This document shows, piece after piece, positions 48,028 to 56,930 of a stretch of 64,000 bases of DNA. Under the pieces are notes generated by a model, which was not told the DNA's origin, did no database searches, and saw only the letters and a list, made by a program, of their open reading frames with translations. Position 1 is the first letter of the stretch. The number at the start of each line of letters is the position of its first letter. Made by a program: the position numbers and the translations under genes. The stretch spans positions 1 through 64,000 of the forward strand of contig JAGAUW010000029.1 of assembly GCA_017620615.1 (NCBI GenBank), written 5' to 3'. This DNA is from Clostridia bacterium. GTDB lineage: Bacteria > Bacillota > Clostridia > Monoglobales > Monoglobaceae.

Positions 48028-48426
48028 TTAATTACAGTTAAATCTGCAAGCGATAAGGCAGGTTGCACTTGTTATCAAAAGAGAAAAGAAAAACAAAAGA
48101 GCACCTGTTATTATTGTTCCCAAAATACTTGTTGCAGCAAAGGTTACACCGAGAAGAATAACTGATGTCAGTATTGTGCCAAGAATTCCTGCAAAAAATG
48201 CTTTCAGGTTTCTACAACAGCAAGTAGCTTCTCGAGACTCGGAAACGGGAGTCACAAGGGTTAAACCAAGAAAACCTACTGCAATACCGAACAATACCCA
48301 CAAAAATGCAGGAGTGAGTGTTATAATGCCGGTAAAGCTTAAAATTGCTGCAATTATACCGATAATAATGCTTGCGATAACAGATTTGCCTATGCAGTTA
48401 AACTCACAGTTGCAAGTTATAATCAT
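48028..48426 (-). CDS. Cysteine-rich small membrane protein, unrecognised
   Basis: 132 aa from ATG 48426, which follows GGAGGTG. Four hydrophobic segments (SVIASIIIGIIAAILSFTGI, AFLWVLFGIAVGFLGLTLV, AFFAGILGTILTSVILLGVTFA, GALLFFFSLLITSATCLI). Cysteines cluster outside the helices: CNCEFNC at the N-terminus, a CCC between helices 2 and 3, and CRFNC at the end; CEFNC and CRFNC resemble each other. Such clusters could bind metal or form disulfides. Gly-x-Gly-rich helices recall small spore or envelope proteins, but I do not recognise a family. Confidence 0.65.
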   Translation of the reverse strand: MIITCNCEFNCIGKSVIASIIIGIIAAILSFTGIITLTPAFLWVLFGIAVGFLGLTLVTPVSESREATCCCRNLKAFFAGILGTILTSVILLGVTFAATSILGTIITGALLFFFSLLITSATCLIACRFNCN

Positions 48427-48610
48427 ATATTTCACCTCCACTTTATAATATGCCATTCATATTTTTGAAGTGATTACAAAGTGAAAAAATGTTGAAAAAT
48501 GGAAAAAAGATGATATAATATAGAATAACGATAAATACGAATGGATAAATTATGAGGTAAATTTTTCATGGATATACAGCTAAAAATATTACTATATTGG
48601 TAGGAAAGAG

Positions 48611-48639
48611 TTGTTTCTGTATTGATTTAATGGTATAAT
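48611..48639 (+). promoter_or_regulatory. Promoter of the carbohydrate cluster
   Basis: TTGTTT, 17-nt spacer, TATAAT (48634-48639), 61 nt before the esterase ATG. The rest of 48457-48699 shows nothing I can name. Confidence 0.5.
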
Positions 48640-48699
48640 TATGATATACTTACATTACTTGTTAACGATTATGTTTTCGCTGTGAGGAGTGGTTTATTT

Positions 48700-49508
48700 A
48701 TGTTATATGAAAAAGTTTATTTTGATGAAAAAGACCCAAATGCGTTTCTTGAAGTTTTTGTTTCTGAACGTCCGAAGGATTTTGTGAGAAAAGCAATGCT
48801 GGTTGTTCCTGGCGGTGCTTATATGGGTGTTGACGGTGAACGTGAGGGTGAGCCGATTGCACTCGCTTTTTTGCCAAAGGGTACAATGCTTTTGTGCTAA
48901 ATTACTCTACCGGTGAGGGCATTTCTTTCCCCAGACATCTCATTCAGGCATCAAAAGCGATTAAATACATACGGGACAATGCGAAACGTTTTAATATTGA
49001 CCCTGAGAAAGTCATTGTTTCAGGATTTTCTGCGGGAGGTCATCTTGCGGCATGCCTTGGAACTATGTGGGATAAAAAAGAGATTTATGATGAGATTGAT
49101 ATGCCGTTTGGCTATAATAAGCCTGATGGAATGATGCTTATATATCCTGTCATTTCAGGAAAGCATCACGCCTTTTCGTTCAAGTGGTTGTTTGGTGGTC
49201 AGGTGCCTGATGAAGATATGAAATATCAGGGAAGTCCCGAAAACTTCATCAGTGAAAATTCGAGTCCTGCTTATATTATGCATACTTCAAATGACCAGAT
49301 TGTAGATGTGAAAAACTCTCTTGCTTTGGCGGACGCTCTGGCGACAAAAGGTATAAAGTTTGAAATGCATATTTTCCCTGACGGACCTCACGGCGTAGCG
49401 CTTGGAAATGAAATAACCAAATGCGGAAATGAGAAATGGTGCAACAGTGCCATCGCAACATGGGTTGACAGTGCTGCCACCTGGGCGGAAAATCTCTTTG
49501 CAGAATAG
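48700..49508 (+). pseudogene. Alpha/beta-hydrolase (acetyl esterase-like), frameshifted
   Basis: Two overlapping frames complete one COG0657-type esterase of about 270 aa. Frame 1 (48700-48900) gives MLYEKVYFDEKDPNAF...MLVVPGGAYMGVDGEREGEPIALAFLPKG and then runs to a stop. Shifting near 48880 continues as YNAFVLNYSTGEG...VSGFSAGGHLAAC (nucleophile Ser), SNDQIVDV (Asp) and DGPHGVAL (His). One base is missing in or next to AAAGGGT. The catalytic triad is otherwise kept. It lies 12 nt before an SGNH hydrolase, suggesting removal of acetyl groups from plant polysaccharides. Either recent decay or a homopolymer error. Confidence 0.85.
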
Positions 49509-49520
49509 GGGAGGCTGAGT

Positions 49521-50069
49521 ATGAAAAAAGTTACTTTACTTGGTGATTCAATACGTATGGGATATGGAAAACGTGTTGAAGAGCTTTTGAAAGATGAATT
49601 TGAAATTTATCAGCCTGAGGATAACTGCCGTTTTTCAAAATATACCCTGCGTGGTGTTCTTTATGAATGGTCAAAGCAAATTGAGGGCAGTGACGTCATT
49701 CACTGGAACAACGGACTTTGGGATATGTGTGATTTTGGAGAGGGAGTTTTTTCCACCAAAGAGGAATATGCAGAAAATATGAAACGCATCGCAAGGCTTC
49801 TCAAAAAAAGGGGGAAAACGGTTATTTTTGCGACAACTACTCCTGTCCGCGAGGGAAATCCCTATGACGACAACCAAAGAATTGTTGAATATAACAATTT
49901 TATTGCGCCAATTCTCTCGGAAATGGGAGTTCTCATAAATGACCTTCACAGTGTGGTTGCACCCGACATAAATAAATACATACGCGAGGATGATAAAATT
50001 CATCTTACTGACGAGGGTATTGAAGTTTGTGCCAAAAAGGTTATTGAGAGCATAAAAAGTGCTTTGTAA
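49521..50069 (+). CDS. SGNH/GDSL-family hydrolase
   Basis: 182 aa, cytosolic. Block I VTLLGDSIRMGYG with Ser10 as the likely nucleophile; VIHWNNGLWDM gives the Asn of block III; DDKIHLTDEGIEVCAKKV gives the Asp-x-x-His pair of block V. Family members remove acetyl or other acyl groups from sugars. It is intact between two broken genes, starts after GGGGAGG and is read in the same direction. Confidence 0.85.
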   Translation: MKKVTLLGDSIRMGYGKRVEELLKDEFEIYQPEDNCRFSKYTLRGVLYEWSKQIEGSDVIHWNNGLWDMCDFGEGVFSTKEEYAENMKRIARLLKKRGKTVIFATTTPVREGNPYDDNQRIVEYNNFIAPILSEMGVLINDLHSVVAPDINKYIREDDKIHLTDEGIEVCAKKVIESIKSAL

Positions 50070-50120
50070 AGCTGAACATATTTAAGATTTTGTCCCTTTG
50101 AGGACATAGGAGGATGAAAA

Positions 50121-51052
50121 ATGAACAAGCAGGAATTGATGAAACATATTGGCTCCGTTGACCAGATTGGCGGAGTAAGGAATTTTACTTTCAATGACGG
50201 TTGTGCAAAGGGAGTCTAAGCAATTGAGGTGAATACCGGAAAAATCCGTTTTGTCATTCTGCCTGACAGAGCAATGGACATTGCTCAGGCATATTACAAA
50301 GAAAATACAGTAAGCTGGCTGTCAAAAACCGGCATTACAGCACCTGCGTTTTATGAAAAGGATGATTTGAACTGGCTCAGAGGTTTTTATGGCTGTCTTA
50401 TTACTACCTGTGGACTTAAAAATATTGGAGGCCCAGTTGGTAAGCACGGCCTTCACGGAAGAATTGCAAACACACCTGCGGAAAATATTTCTGTGTTTTC
50501 TGACTGGGTTGGTGACGAGTATATTATGAAAGTTACCGATGAAATGCGTGAAAGCGTGGTTTTTGGTGAAATCTTTTGCTTCGAAGAACAATTACCGCAA
50601 AGCTTTTTGCTGAAGAATTTACTGTCCAAGACACCATCATAAATCAGGGCTTTAATGATGAAGATGTTGCACTTTGTTATCATTGCAACTTCGGCTATCC
50701 ACTTGTAAGAGAAGGGGCAAAAATGATAAATGTTCCTGCTGACATTGCTGAGATTCCGGCGCCTATCCATGGATTTGAGGAACAGTGCATTGATGTTAAG
50801 CATACTGGTGATGTTGCGACAGCGGGTATTGAAAATGGAGAAATCGGGGCGTATATAACCTACGAAAGAAAAACGCTTCCTGATTTTCTTGTATGGAAAA
50901 TGATGGGCGAGAGCGAATATGTTGTTGGACTTGAGCCAATAACCACATCCCTTGGCGGACAGGATATTATTGACAATAAGAAATTTGTTTCTTTAAAGCC
51001 TTTTGAAGAATATAAAACAAATCTCAAATTCAGTTTCAAAGAACTGAAATAA
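50121..51052 (+). pseudogene. DUF4432 aldose 1-epimerase-like protein, nonsense plus frameshift
   Basis: The protein would be about 310 aa: MNKQELMKHIGSVDQIGGVRNFTFNDGCAKGV[stop]AIEVNTGKIRFVILPDRAMDIAQAYYKE..., the start and LPDR-MDIA motif of DUF4432 epimerase-like proteins. Codon 33 (50217-50219) is TAA where relatives have Arg or similar. A second lesion near 50575 (a TTTT run apparently one base short) shifts the frame; downstream sequence LRRTITAKLFAEEFTVQDTIINQGF...YEEYKTNLKFSFKEL continues the same protein. It has a strong TAGGAGG site, so it was recently functional or is misread. Confidence 0.85.
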
Positions 51053-51070
51053 TTTCAAAGGAGAAGAGTT

Positions 51071-52495
51071 ATGAAAAAGTCTGTAAAAGATATCCTTGAT
51101 ATAATCAAAAAGAATGACATCAAAATGGTAGATTTTAAAATGGTTGACATCAACGGTCAGTTTCGTCATGTTACCATCCCTGCCAAGAACTTTTCTGAAA
51201 AGACTATGAAAAATGGTATCGGCTTTGATGCCTCAAACTATGGCTATGCGGTGGTTGAAAAGAGTGATATGGTGTTCATTCCTGACCCTGACACAGCGGT
51301 TATTGATCCATTCTGCGAAATCCCTACTTTGTCGATGACGGGAAATGCTATGATTATTGACAATCCTGAAAACAGACCCCTTGCTCAATATCCAAGAAAT
51401 ATAGTTCTGGCAGCCGAAAAATATCTTAAAGACAGTGGTATTGCAGATACTATGCTTATCTTACCTGAATTTGAATTTTACCTTTTTGACAATGTAGGCT
51501 GGGAAGTAAAGCCCGAATCAATCGGTATGGCTCTTGACGTCAGCCAGGCACACTGGAATAGTGCGGAAGAAGGTCTTGGAAATGTGGTTGCAAAGCAGAA
51601 GAACTATCACATTGCAAAGCCTTTTGACGTTTCTTATGAAGCAAGAAGCGAAATGTGTATGCTTATTGACGATGCCGGCATCGCCCTTAATTATCATCAT
51701 CCGGAGGTGGGTGCAGGAGGTCAGTTTGAAATCGAACCTGAGCTTGGACAAATGTCAAAGATGGCAGATGCTACCATGATGATAAAATATATAATTCATA
51801 ACACGGCAAGAAAATATGGTATGTCTGCTACCTTTATGCCGAAGCCTGTTATGGGCGAAGCAGGAAGTGGTATGCATGTTCATATGTTGCTGCTTAAAGA
51901 TGGCGAGCCGGTGTTCTCTGATGACAATGGTTATTCAAATTTAAGCCGTGAAGCGCATTATTTTATGGGTGGTCTTCTCAAGCATATCGCATCGCTTTGC
52001 GCTCTTACAAATCCAAGCACAAATTCATTCAAGCGTCTTGTTCCTGGATTTGAAGCGCCTGTGACTGTGGGTTATGCTACATCAAACCGCAGTGCTGTCA
52101 TCAGAATTCCCGCATATGCAAAAGAACCTTCACTGAGACGATTTGAACTTAGAAATCCTGATGCAACCTGCAATCCTTATTTCTGTTATGCAGCTATTCT
52201 TATGGCAGGTATTGACGGCATCAAGAATAAAATTGACCCCCACGAAAATGGTTGGGGCCCATATGATATGAACCTTTTCCACCTTCCTGAAGAAGAAAAA
52301 GCAAAGCTCAAACAGCTCCCCACATCTTTGGGTGAAGCTCTTGATGCTCTTGAAAAAGATAATGATTACCTTACAACTGGTGGTGTATTTCCTGAGGAAC
52401 TTATTAAGAACTTTATTACATCAAAGCGCAAGGAAGTTGCTGAACTTGCGGCAATTCCTCACCCGGCGGAATTTGACCGATACTACAATCTGTAA
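51071..52495 (+). CDS. glnA: Glutamine synthetase, type I family
   Basis: 474 aa. VDFKMVDINGQFRHVTIPAKNF and GIGFDASNYGYAVVEKSDMVFIPDPDT are the GlnA N-terminal domain; catalytic-domain motifs include LPEFEFYLFD, HHPEVGAGGQFEIEPE, MGEAGSGMHVHMLL, NPSTNSFKRLVPGFEAPV and NRSAVIRIP. It makes glutamine from glutamate and ammonia. There is no Tyr-adenylation site that I can identify with certainty. Follows the epimerase remnant by 18 nt and ends at a strong terminator. Confidence 0.9.
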   Translation: MKKSVKDILDIIKKNDIKMVDFKMVDINGQFRHVTIPAKNFSEKTMKNGIGFDASNYGYAVVEKSDMVFIPDPDTAVIDPFCEIPTLSMTGNAMIIDNPENRPLAQYPRNIVLAAEKYLKDSGIADTMLILPEFEFYLFDNVGWEVKPESIGMALDVSQAHWNSAEEGLGNVVAKQKNYHIAKPFDVSYEARSEMCMLIDDAGIALNYHHPEVGAGGQFEIEPELGQMSKMADATMMIKYIIHNTARKYGMSATFMPKPVMGEAGSGMHVHMLLLKDGEPVFSDDNGYSNLSREAHYFMGGLLKHIASLCALTNPSTNSFKRLVPGFEAPVTVGYATSNRSAVIRIPAYAKEPSLRRFELRNPDATCNPYFCYAAILMAGIDGIKNKIDPHENGWGPYDMNLFHLPEEEKAKLKQLPTSLGEALDALEKDNDYLTTGGVFPEELIKNFITSKRKEVAELAAIPHPAEFDRYYNL

Positions 52496-52499
52496 TCCA

Positions 52500-52536
52500 T
52501 TTGCAAGGTCGAGATTTCGACCTTGCAAAAATTTTT
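52500..52536 (+). terminator. glnA terminator
   Basis: TTTGCAAGGTCGA and TCGACCTTGCAAA form a perfect 13-bp stem, loop of 4 nt, then AATTTTTAT. Confidence 0.88.
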
Positions 52537-52568
52537 ATCTGCTATAAACTGATTTTTGAGGTGATAAA

Positions 52569-53408
52569 ATGAGAAAAATAAACGCTGAACTTATTACACA
52601 GACGGTGAAAAGGCTGTGCATTGAGGCAAATTGTTATCTTGGTAAGGATATAAAAGACCGTCTCCGAAAATTCTATGAGGAAGAGCCTTGGGAACAGGCA
52701 AAAGAGATTTTGGGTAGGATAATCGAAAATTATAATATTGCGGAGGATAGCAGCCAACCCATATGTCAGGATACGGGCATGGCGTGTGTATTTTTGAAAA
52801 TCGGTCAGGATGTTCACGTGGTTGGCGACATAAAGGAAGCTGTCAATGAGGGTGTAAAACAAGGTTATGAAGAGGGCTACCTTAGAAAAAGTGTAGTCCG
52901 TGACCCTATTGACAGAGTGAACACTGGCGACAATACCCCTGCAATGATATATTTTGACATAGTAAAAGGCGACAAAATTGAAATTACCATAGCCCCCAAG
53001 GGCTTTGGCAGTGAAAATATGAGTAGGATTGCTATGCTCAAGCCCTCTGATGGCTTGCAAGGGGTGAAGGATTTTATCATTCAGACGGTGAAAGAGGCGG
53101 GACCCAATCCGTGTCCGCCCGTTGTGGTTGGTGTAGGAATTGGAGGAACTTTTGACAAAGCGGCATATATGGCAAAGGAAGCGCTTTTGAGACCTGTTGA
53201 TAAGCACAACGAAACTCCGTTTTATGCACAGCTTGAAGATGAACTCCTTGAAAGAATAAATCTATTGGGTATCGGACCTCAGGGATTTGGCGGCAAAACA
53301 ACGGCACTTGGTGTAAATATCGAATGGTGTCCTACGCATATTGCGGGATTGCCCGTTGCTGTGAACATAAACTGTCACGTGACAAGACACAAAACGGAGG
53401 TGATATAG
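52569..53408 (+). CDS. Class I fumarate hydratase / tartrate dehydratase alpha subunit
   Basis: 279 aa. [4Fe-4S] enzyme that interconverts fumarate and malate; cysteines are in PICQDTGMACVF, NPCPPVVVGVGIGG and EWCPTHIAGLP. Conserved APKGFGSENMSRIAML lies in the middle. The beta subunit starts immediately after the stop. Fumarate and L-tartrate enzymes of this type are hard to tell apart by sequence; fumarate is more likely in this setting. Confidence 0.9.
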   Translation: MRKINAELITQTVKRLCIEANCYLGKDIKDRLRKFYEEEPWEQAKEILGRIIENYNIAEDSSQPICQDTGMACVFLKIGQDVHVVGDIKEAVNEGVKQGYEEGYLRKSVVRDPIDRVNTGDNTPAMIYFDIVKGDKIEITIAPKGFGSENMSRIAMLKPSDGLQGVKDFIIQTVKEAGPNPCPPVVVGVGIGGTFDKAAYMAKEALLRPVDKHNETPFYAQLEDELLERINLLGIGPQGFGGKTTALGVNIEWCPTHIAGLPVAVNINCHVTRHKTEVI

Positions 53409-53972
53409 ATGGCAATTAAAATCCAGACTCCTCTCACCCGTGAGGGCGCAAAAAAGCTTAGAGCAGGTGACAGCTGTCTTATATCAGGTGTTATTTATGC
53501 CGCAAGAGATGCGGCACACAAGCGACTTTGTCAGCTTATAAAAGACGGTAAACAGTTGCCTTTTGATGTGAAAGACAGCATTATATATTTCGTGGGGCCG
53601 ACTCCGGCAAAACCGGGGCAGGTTATTGGCTCGGCTGGACCAACCACATCATACCGTATGGATGCATATAGCCCGGATTTAATCGCTCAGGGGCAGACGG
53701 GTATGATAGGGAAAGGAAAAAGAGGTCCTGAGGTTGTTGATGCTATGAAAAAATATGGTGCAGTTTATTTCGGGGCAATAGGAGGCTGCGGAGCTCTTCT
53801 TGGAAGGTGCATAAAAAAGTCGGAGGTGATTGCCTATGATGATTTAGGTGCCGAGGCGGTAAGACGGCTCACCGTGGAGGATTTTCCGGTTGTGGTGATA
53901 ATAGATAGCCTTGGCAATAACTTGTATGAAACAGGAAAAGACAACTACCTTAAAAGCCTTTCCAGAAATTAA
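53409..53972 (+). CDS. Class I fumarate hydratase / tartrate dehydratase beta subunit
   Basis: 187 aa. IYAARDAAHKRL, IIYFVGPTPAKPGQVIGSAGPTTSYRMDAYSP, GMIGKGKRGPEVVDAMKKYGAVYFGAIGGCGALL, then the conserved end VEDFPVVVIIDSLGNNLYE. Starts directly after the alpha-subunit stop; GGAGGTG is inside the alpha gene. Confidence 0.92.
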   Translation: MAIKIQTPLTREGAKKLRAGDSCLISGVIYAARDAAHKRLCQLIKDGKQLPFDVKDSIIYFVGPTPAKPGQVIGSAGPTTSYRMDAYSPDLIAQGQTGMIGKGKRGPEVVDAMKKYGAVYFGAIGGCGALLGRCIKKSEVIAYDDLGAEAVRRLTVEDFPVVVIIDSLGNNLYETGKDNYLKSLSRN

Positions 53973-54043
53973 GATGTCATAAAATGACTTGATTTTATTA
54001 TGAGAAAATGATATTATAATTAGAATATTAAGGATTGATTTGA

Positions 54044-54472
54044 ATGAAGAATACATCAAAAATCGTAATTTTTGCGATGGCACTTGCAGTACTTTGCGCA
54101 GTGTTTGTTTCCCAGGGGAATATAACCGATAGTAATGATTTGTGGGGAAGCGCTGTTTATACAGACGATACCGAATTTGGAAACGGTGAAAAAACTGTGA
54201 TTGTCAAGGTTGTTGCAGGAGATAATTCGGTGGACTTTGTGCTAAACACCGACCAAGAAACTCTTGGAGAAGCACTTCTTGAAAATAAGCTTATTTCAGG
54301 CGAAAAAGGGCCGTATGGTCTTTATGTCAAAACGGTTAACGGCATACTAGCAGACTATGATGAAAACAAAAGCTATTGGTCTCTTTCAAAAAATGGTGAA
54401 TATATGCAGACCGGTGTGAGTGATACAAAAATCGCAGACGGCGAAAATTATGAATTGACTTATACAAAATAA
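54044..54472 (+). CDS. Exported DUF4430 protein
   Basis: 142 aa. Signal peptide or anchor at 1-25 (IVIFAMALAVLCAVFVSQ). The rest fits DUF4430 (transcobalamin-like C-terminal fold): TVIVKVVAGDNSVDFVLNTDQETLGEALLENKLISGEKGPYGLYVKTVNGILADYDENKSYWSLSKNGEYMQTGVSDTKIADGENYELTYTK, listed here in pieces by motif: the Thr-Leu-Gly-Glu-Ala-Leu box, YGLYVKTVNGI, and YWSLSKNGEYMQTGVS. Ligand unknown; relatives are linked to cobalamin or other cofactor uptake. Confidence 0.8.
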   Translation: MKNTSKIVIFAMALAVLCAVFVSQGNITDSNDLWGSAVYTDDTEFGNGEKTVIVKVVAGDNSVDFVLNTDQETLGEALLENKLISGEKGPYGLYVKTVNGILADYDENKSYWSLSKNGEYMQTGVSDTKIADGENYELTYTK

Positions 54473-54505
54473 AATATAATAAATATGTGAAAGGAGGTGA
54501 GAAAT

Positions 54506-55162
54506 ATGAAAACAACAGAGCTTTATGACCTTACAAAAACCATAGCGGCACCGCTTCTTGAATCTTTCAAATATCCGTGGTTGTGCCTTGGAAAGATAAA
54601 GGAATTTATTGTTGAACTGGGCAAAAAATTGGATAAAGAGGTGTTCGAAGAGATTGCTGAAAATGTTTGGATTGCAAAATCTGCAAAAATTTTCCCGTCG
54701 GCTTATATTGAGGGGCCTTGCATAATTGATGAGAATTCTGAAGTAAGACAGTGCGCTTTCATAAGAGGCAGTGTCATTGTTGGCAAAAATTGTGTAGTGG
54801 GAAATTCTACCGAAATGAAAAACTCCATAATTTTTGACAATGTACAGGTTCCGCATTTCAATTATGTGGGTGATTCGATCCTTGGCCATCGTTCGCATCT
54901 TGGTGCAGGGGCTGTTACTTCAAATGTGAAGAGTGACAAAACCTTGGTTACCATAAATCTTGATGGAGAGAAAATTGAAACAGGACTTAAAAAGTTCGGG
55001 GCTATGGTTGGCGATTTTACCGAAGTGGGATGTAACAGTGTTCTTTGTCCGGGCACAGTTATTGGCAGAAACTGCACGATTTATCCACTGTCAAGGGTAA
55101 GAGGCTTTTTGAAGGAGAACTCAATTTTTAAAAGCGAAGAGAATATTGTAACAAAGGTCTAA
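54506..55162 (+). CDS. Left-handed beta-helix (GlmU C-domain-like) protein
   Basis: 218 aa. After a helical N-terminus (YDLTKTIAAPLLESFKYPWLCLGKIKEFI) come hexapeptide repeats (IAKSAKIFPSAYIEGPCIIDENSEVRQCAFIRGSVIVGKNCVVGNSTEMKNSIIFDN in pieces), then HFNYVGDSILGHRSHLGAGAVTSN, a motif of the GlmU acetyltransferase domain. Clostridial relatives are annotated as UDP-GlcNAc pyrophosphorylase-like, but no nucleotidyltransferase domain is present. ATG 54506 follows AAAGGAGGTGAG. It lies just upstream of the ribozyme and glmM, both in the amino-sugar pathway. Confidence 0.8.
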   Translation: MKTTELYDLTKTIAAPLLESFKYPWLCLGKIKEFIVELGKKLDKEVFEEIAENVWIAKSAKIFPSAYIEGPCIIDENSEVRQCAFIRGSVIVGKNCVVGNSTEMKNSIIFDNVQVPHFNYVGDSILGHRSHLGAGAVTSNVKSDKTLVTINLDGEKIETGLKKFGAMVGDFTEVGCNSVLCPGTVIGRNCTIYPLSRVRGFLKENSIFKSEENIVTKV

Positions 55163-55204
55163 TGCTTACAATGTTTTTAAAAACAGTGTCATCTCTTCTG
55201 ACGT

Positions 55205-55350
55205 AACTGTTTAGCGCCGGACTGCAAATTTTTTGCAGTGACGAGGTAAGAAGTTATCGAAGTCTTCGGCGGATACTTCTTCGGCAAAATCCTTGTCGTG
55301 AGGATGTATACAAACAAACAAAAGTGCATCCGTTGGATTTTTTAAAGACC
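55205..55350 (+). ncRNA. glmS-type self-cleaving ribozyme/riboswitch
   Basis: The conserved blocks appear in order. AGCGCC at 55213-55218 is the cleavage site (between A55213 and G55214). P1 is ACTGCAAA/TTTGCAGT (55221-55239), followed by GACGAGG. P2.1 is AAGAAGT/ACTTCTT (55248-55254 with 55275-55281). TTATCGA precedes TTCGGCGGAT, which pairs back to GCGCC. P3 is CGGC/GTCG, then TGAGGAT and a P4-like GGATG/CATCC. The Bacillus subtilis glmS ribozyme has the same string of motifs. It is activated by glucosamine-6-phosphate, and the cleaved mRNA is unstable in Bacillus. The next gene is glmM, not glmS. Confidence 0.88.
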
Positions 55351-55380
55351 AAAAATGTTTTTTTTGGAGGAAAAAAATAG

Positions 55381-56727
55381 ATGGGAAAATATTTTGGAAC
55401 TGACGGATTTCGTGGCGAAGCCAATGTAAACCTGACAGTTGAACACGCTTTTAAGATAGGAAGATACCTTGGATGGTATTATGGCAAAGAGCACAAGTGC
55501 AAGGTTGTAATTGGAAAGGATACAAGACGGTCAAGCTATATGTTTGAATATGCTCTGGCGGCGGGACTTACAGCAAGTGGCGCTGATGCGTATCTTCTGC
55601 ACGTTACCACAACACCGTCGGTATCTTACGTTGTGAGAACTGAGGATTTTGATTGCGGCATAATGATTTCAGCCAGCCACAATCCGTATCACGACAACGG
55701 CATAAAGCTTATAAACAACCGCGGTGAAAAAATGTCAGAGTCAATCATTGCGGATATTGAGGCATATATTGATGGTGTTATCGGTGAAATTCCCTTGGCT
55801 GTTGGTGAAGATATAGGAAGAACAATCGATTATGTTGCAGGCAGAAATCGCTACACGGGATATATAATTTCTCTTGCAAGAAATTCTTACAAGGGTATTA
55901 AAATCGGTCTCGACTGTTCAAACGGAAGCACATGGATGCTGGCAAAAAACATTTTTGATACCCTTGGTGCAGAAACATATGTCATAGGAAATCAGCCTAA
56001 TGGCTTCAATATAAATTATGATTGTGGTTCTACTCATATTGAAAATCTTTGTAAATTGGTGAAGGACAACGGCCTTGATATTGGCTTTGCTTTTGACGGA
56101 GACGCTGACAGATGCCTTGCGGTGGATGAAAAGGGAAATGTTTTGACAGGCGACCACATTATGTATTTTTGCGGAAAGTACATGAAAGCGAATGGCACTC
56201 TCAAAAAGAACACTGTTGTTACCACGGTTATGTCAAACCTTGGACTTTACAAGGCACTTGATGCCGAGGGCATTGATTATGTAAAGACAGATGTAGGCGA
56301 CAAATATGTTTATGAATCCATTCAGACCAATGATTATTGTTTTGGCGGTGAGGAATCGGGACATATAATTTTCTCAAAATATGCATCAACAGGTGACGGA
56401 CTTATTACTGCCCTTCAGATAATGGAAGTATTGATTGAGAGCAAGCTTTCTGCATCAAAGCTTTGTGAGGGATTTGAAAGATTTCCTCAGCTTACACGAA
56501 ATGTACGGGTTGAAAACAAGGATGCGGCACTTTGTGATGAGGATGTGAAACGGGCTGTAAAAGAGGTGGAGGAAAGTCTTGGCGATGACGGAAGAATTCT
56601 TTTCAGAAAAAGCGGCACAGAACCTCTCATTCGTATTATGGTTGAGGCTAAGGGTGAAAGCATATGTGAGGCTATGGCTCAAAAAGTGTATGATATTATG
56701 AAAGAAAAAGGTTATGCACTTAACTAA
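55381..56727 (+). CDS. glmM: Phosphoglucosamine mutase GlmM
   Basis: 448 aa. Converts GlcN-6-P to GlcN-1-P for UDP-GlcNAc and cell-wall synthesis. YFGTDGFRGEAN start; active-site phosphoserine loop ISASHNPYHDNGIKL; metal loop FDGDADRCL; sugar-binding GGEESGHIIF (GlmM-type Glu-Glu/Gln-Ser-Gly-His); TDVGDKYVYESI; and phosphate-binding FRKSGTEPLIRIMVE. The ATG follows TTGGAGG. The glmS-type ribozyme fills its leader. No glmS follows: ribU comes next behind its own promoter and FMN riboswitch. Confidence 0.92.
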   Translation: MGKYFGTDGFRGEANVNLTVEHAFKIGRYLGWYYGKEHKCKVVIGKDTRRSSYMFEYALAAGLTASGADAYLLHVTTTPSVSYVVRTEDFDCGIMISASHNPYHDNGIKLINNRGEKMSESIIADIEAYIDGVIGEIPLAVGEDIGRTIDYVAGRNRYTGYIISLARNSYKGIKIGLDCSNGSTWMLAKNIFDTLGAETYVIGNQPNGFNINYDCGSTHIENLCKLVKDNGLDIGFAFDGDADRCLAVDEKGNVLTGDHIMYFCGKYMKANGTLKKNTVVTTVMSNLGLYKALDAEGIDYVKTDVGDKYVYESIQTNDYCFGGEESGHIIFSKYASTGDGLITALQIMEVLIESKLSASKLCEGFERFPQLTRNVRVENKDAALCDEDVKRAVKEVEESLGDDGRILFRKSGTEPLIRIMVEAKGESICEAMAQKVYDIMKEKGYALN

Positions 56728-56744
56728 AAACAAAGCCTTTGCCA

Positions 56745-56773
56745 TTGACAAAAATGATGTAAAGTGATATACT
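56745..56773 (+). promoter_or_regulatory. ribU promoter
   Basis: TTGACA (56745-56750), 17-nt spacer, TATACT (56768-56773), 18 nt before the FMN riboswitch. Confidence 0.8.
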
Positions 56774-56790
56774 CTAAAAAAGTAAATATT

Positions 56791-56900
56791 TTCTTCGGGG
56801 CAGGGCGAAATTCCCTACCGGCGGTGACAGTCCGCGAGCCACTTGTGGTTGATTTGGTGAAATTCCAAAACCGACAGTAAAGTCTGGTTGAGAGAAGAAA
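56791..56900 (+). ncRNA. FMN riboswitch (RFN element)
   Basis: Classic core: TTCTTCGGGGCAGGG opening, CCCTACCGGCGGTGACAGTC block, GCGAGCC, GACAGTAAAGTCTGG and closing GAGAGAAGAA. The closing stem pairs TTCTTC with GAAGAA. A terminator follows (56931-56961), so FMN should switch off riboflavin uptake by ending transcription. Confidence 0.96.
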
Positions 56901-56930
56901 GCTTTATAATAATTTGTTATAGAGTATCTG

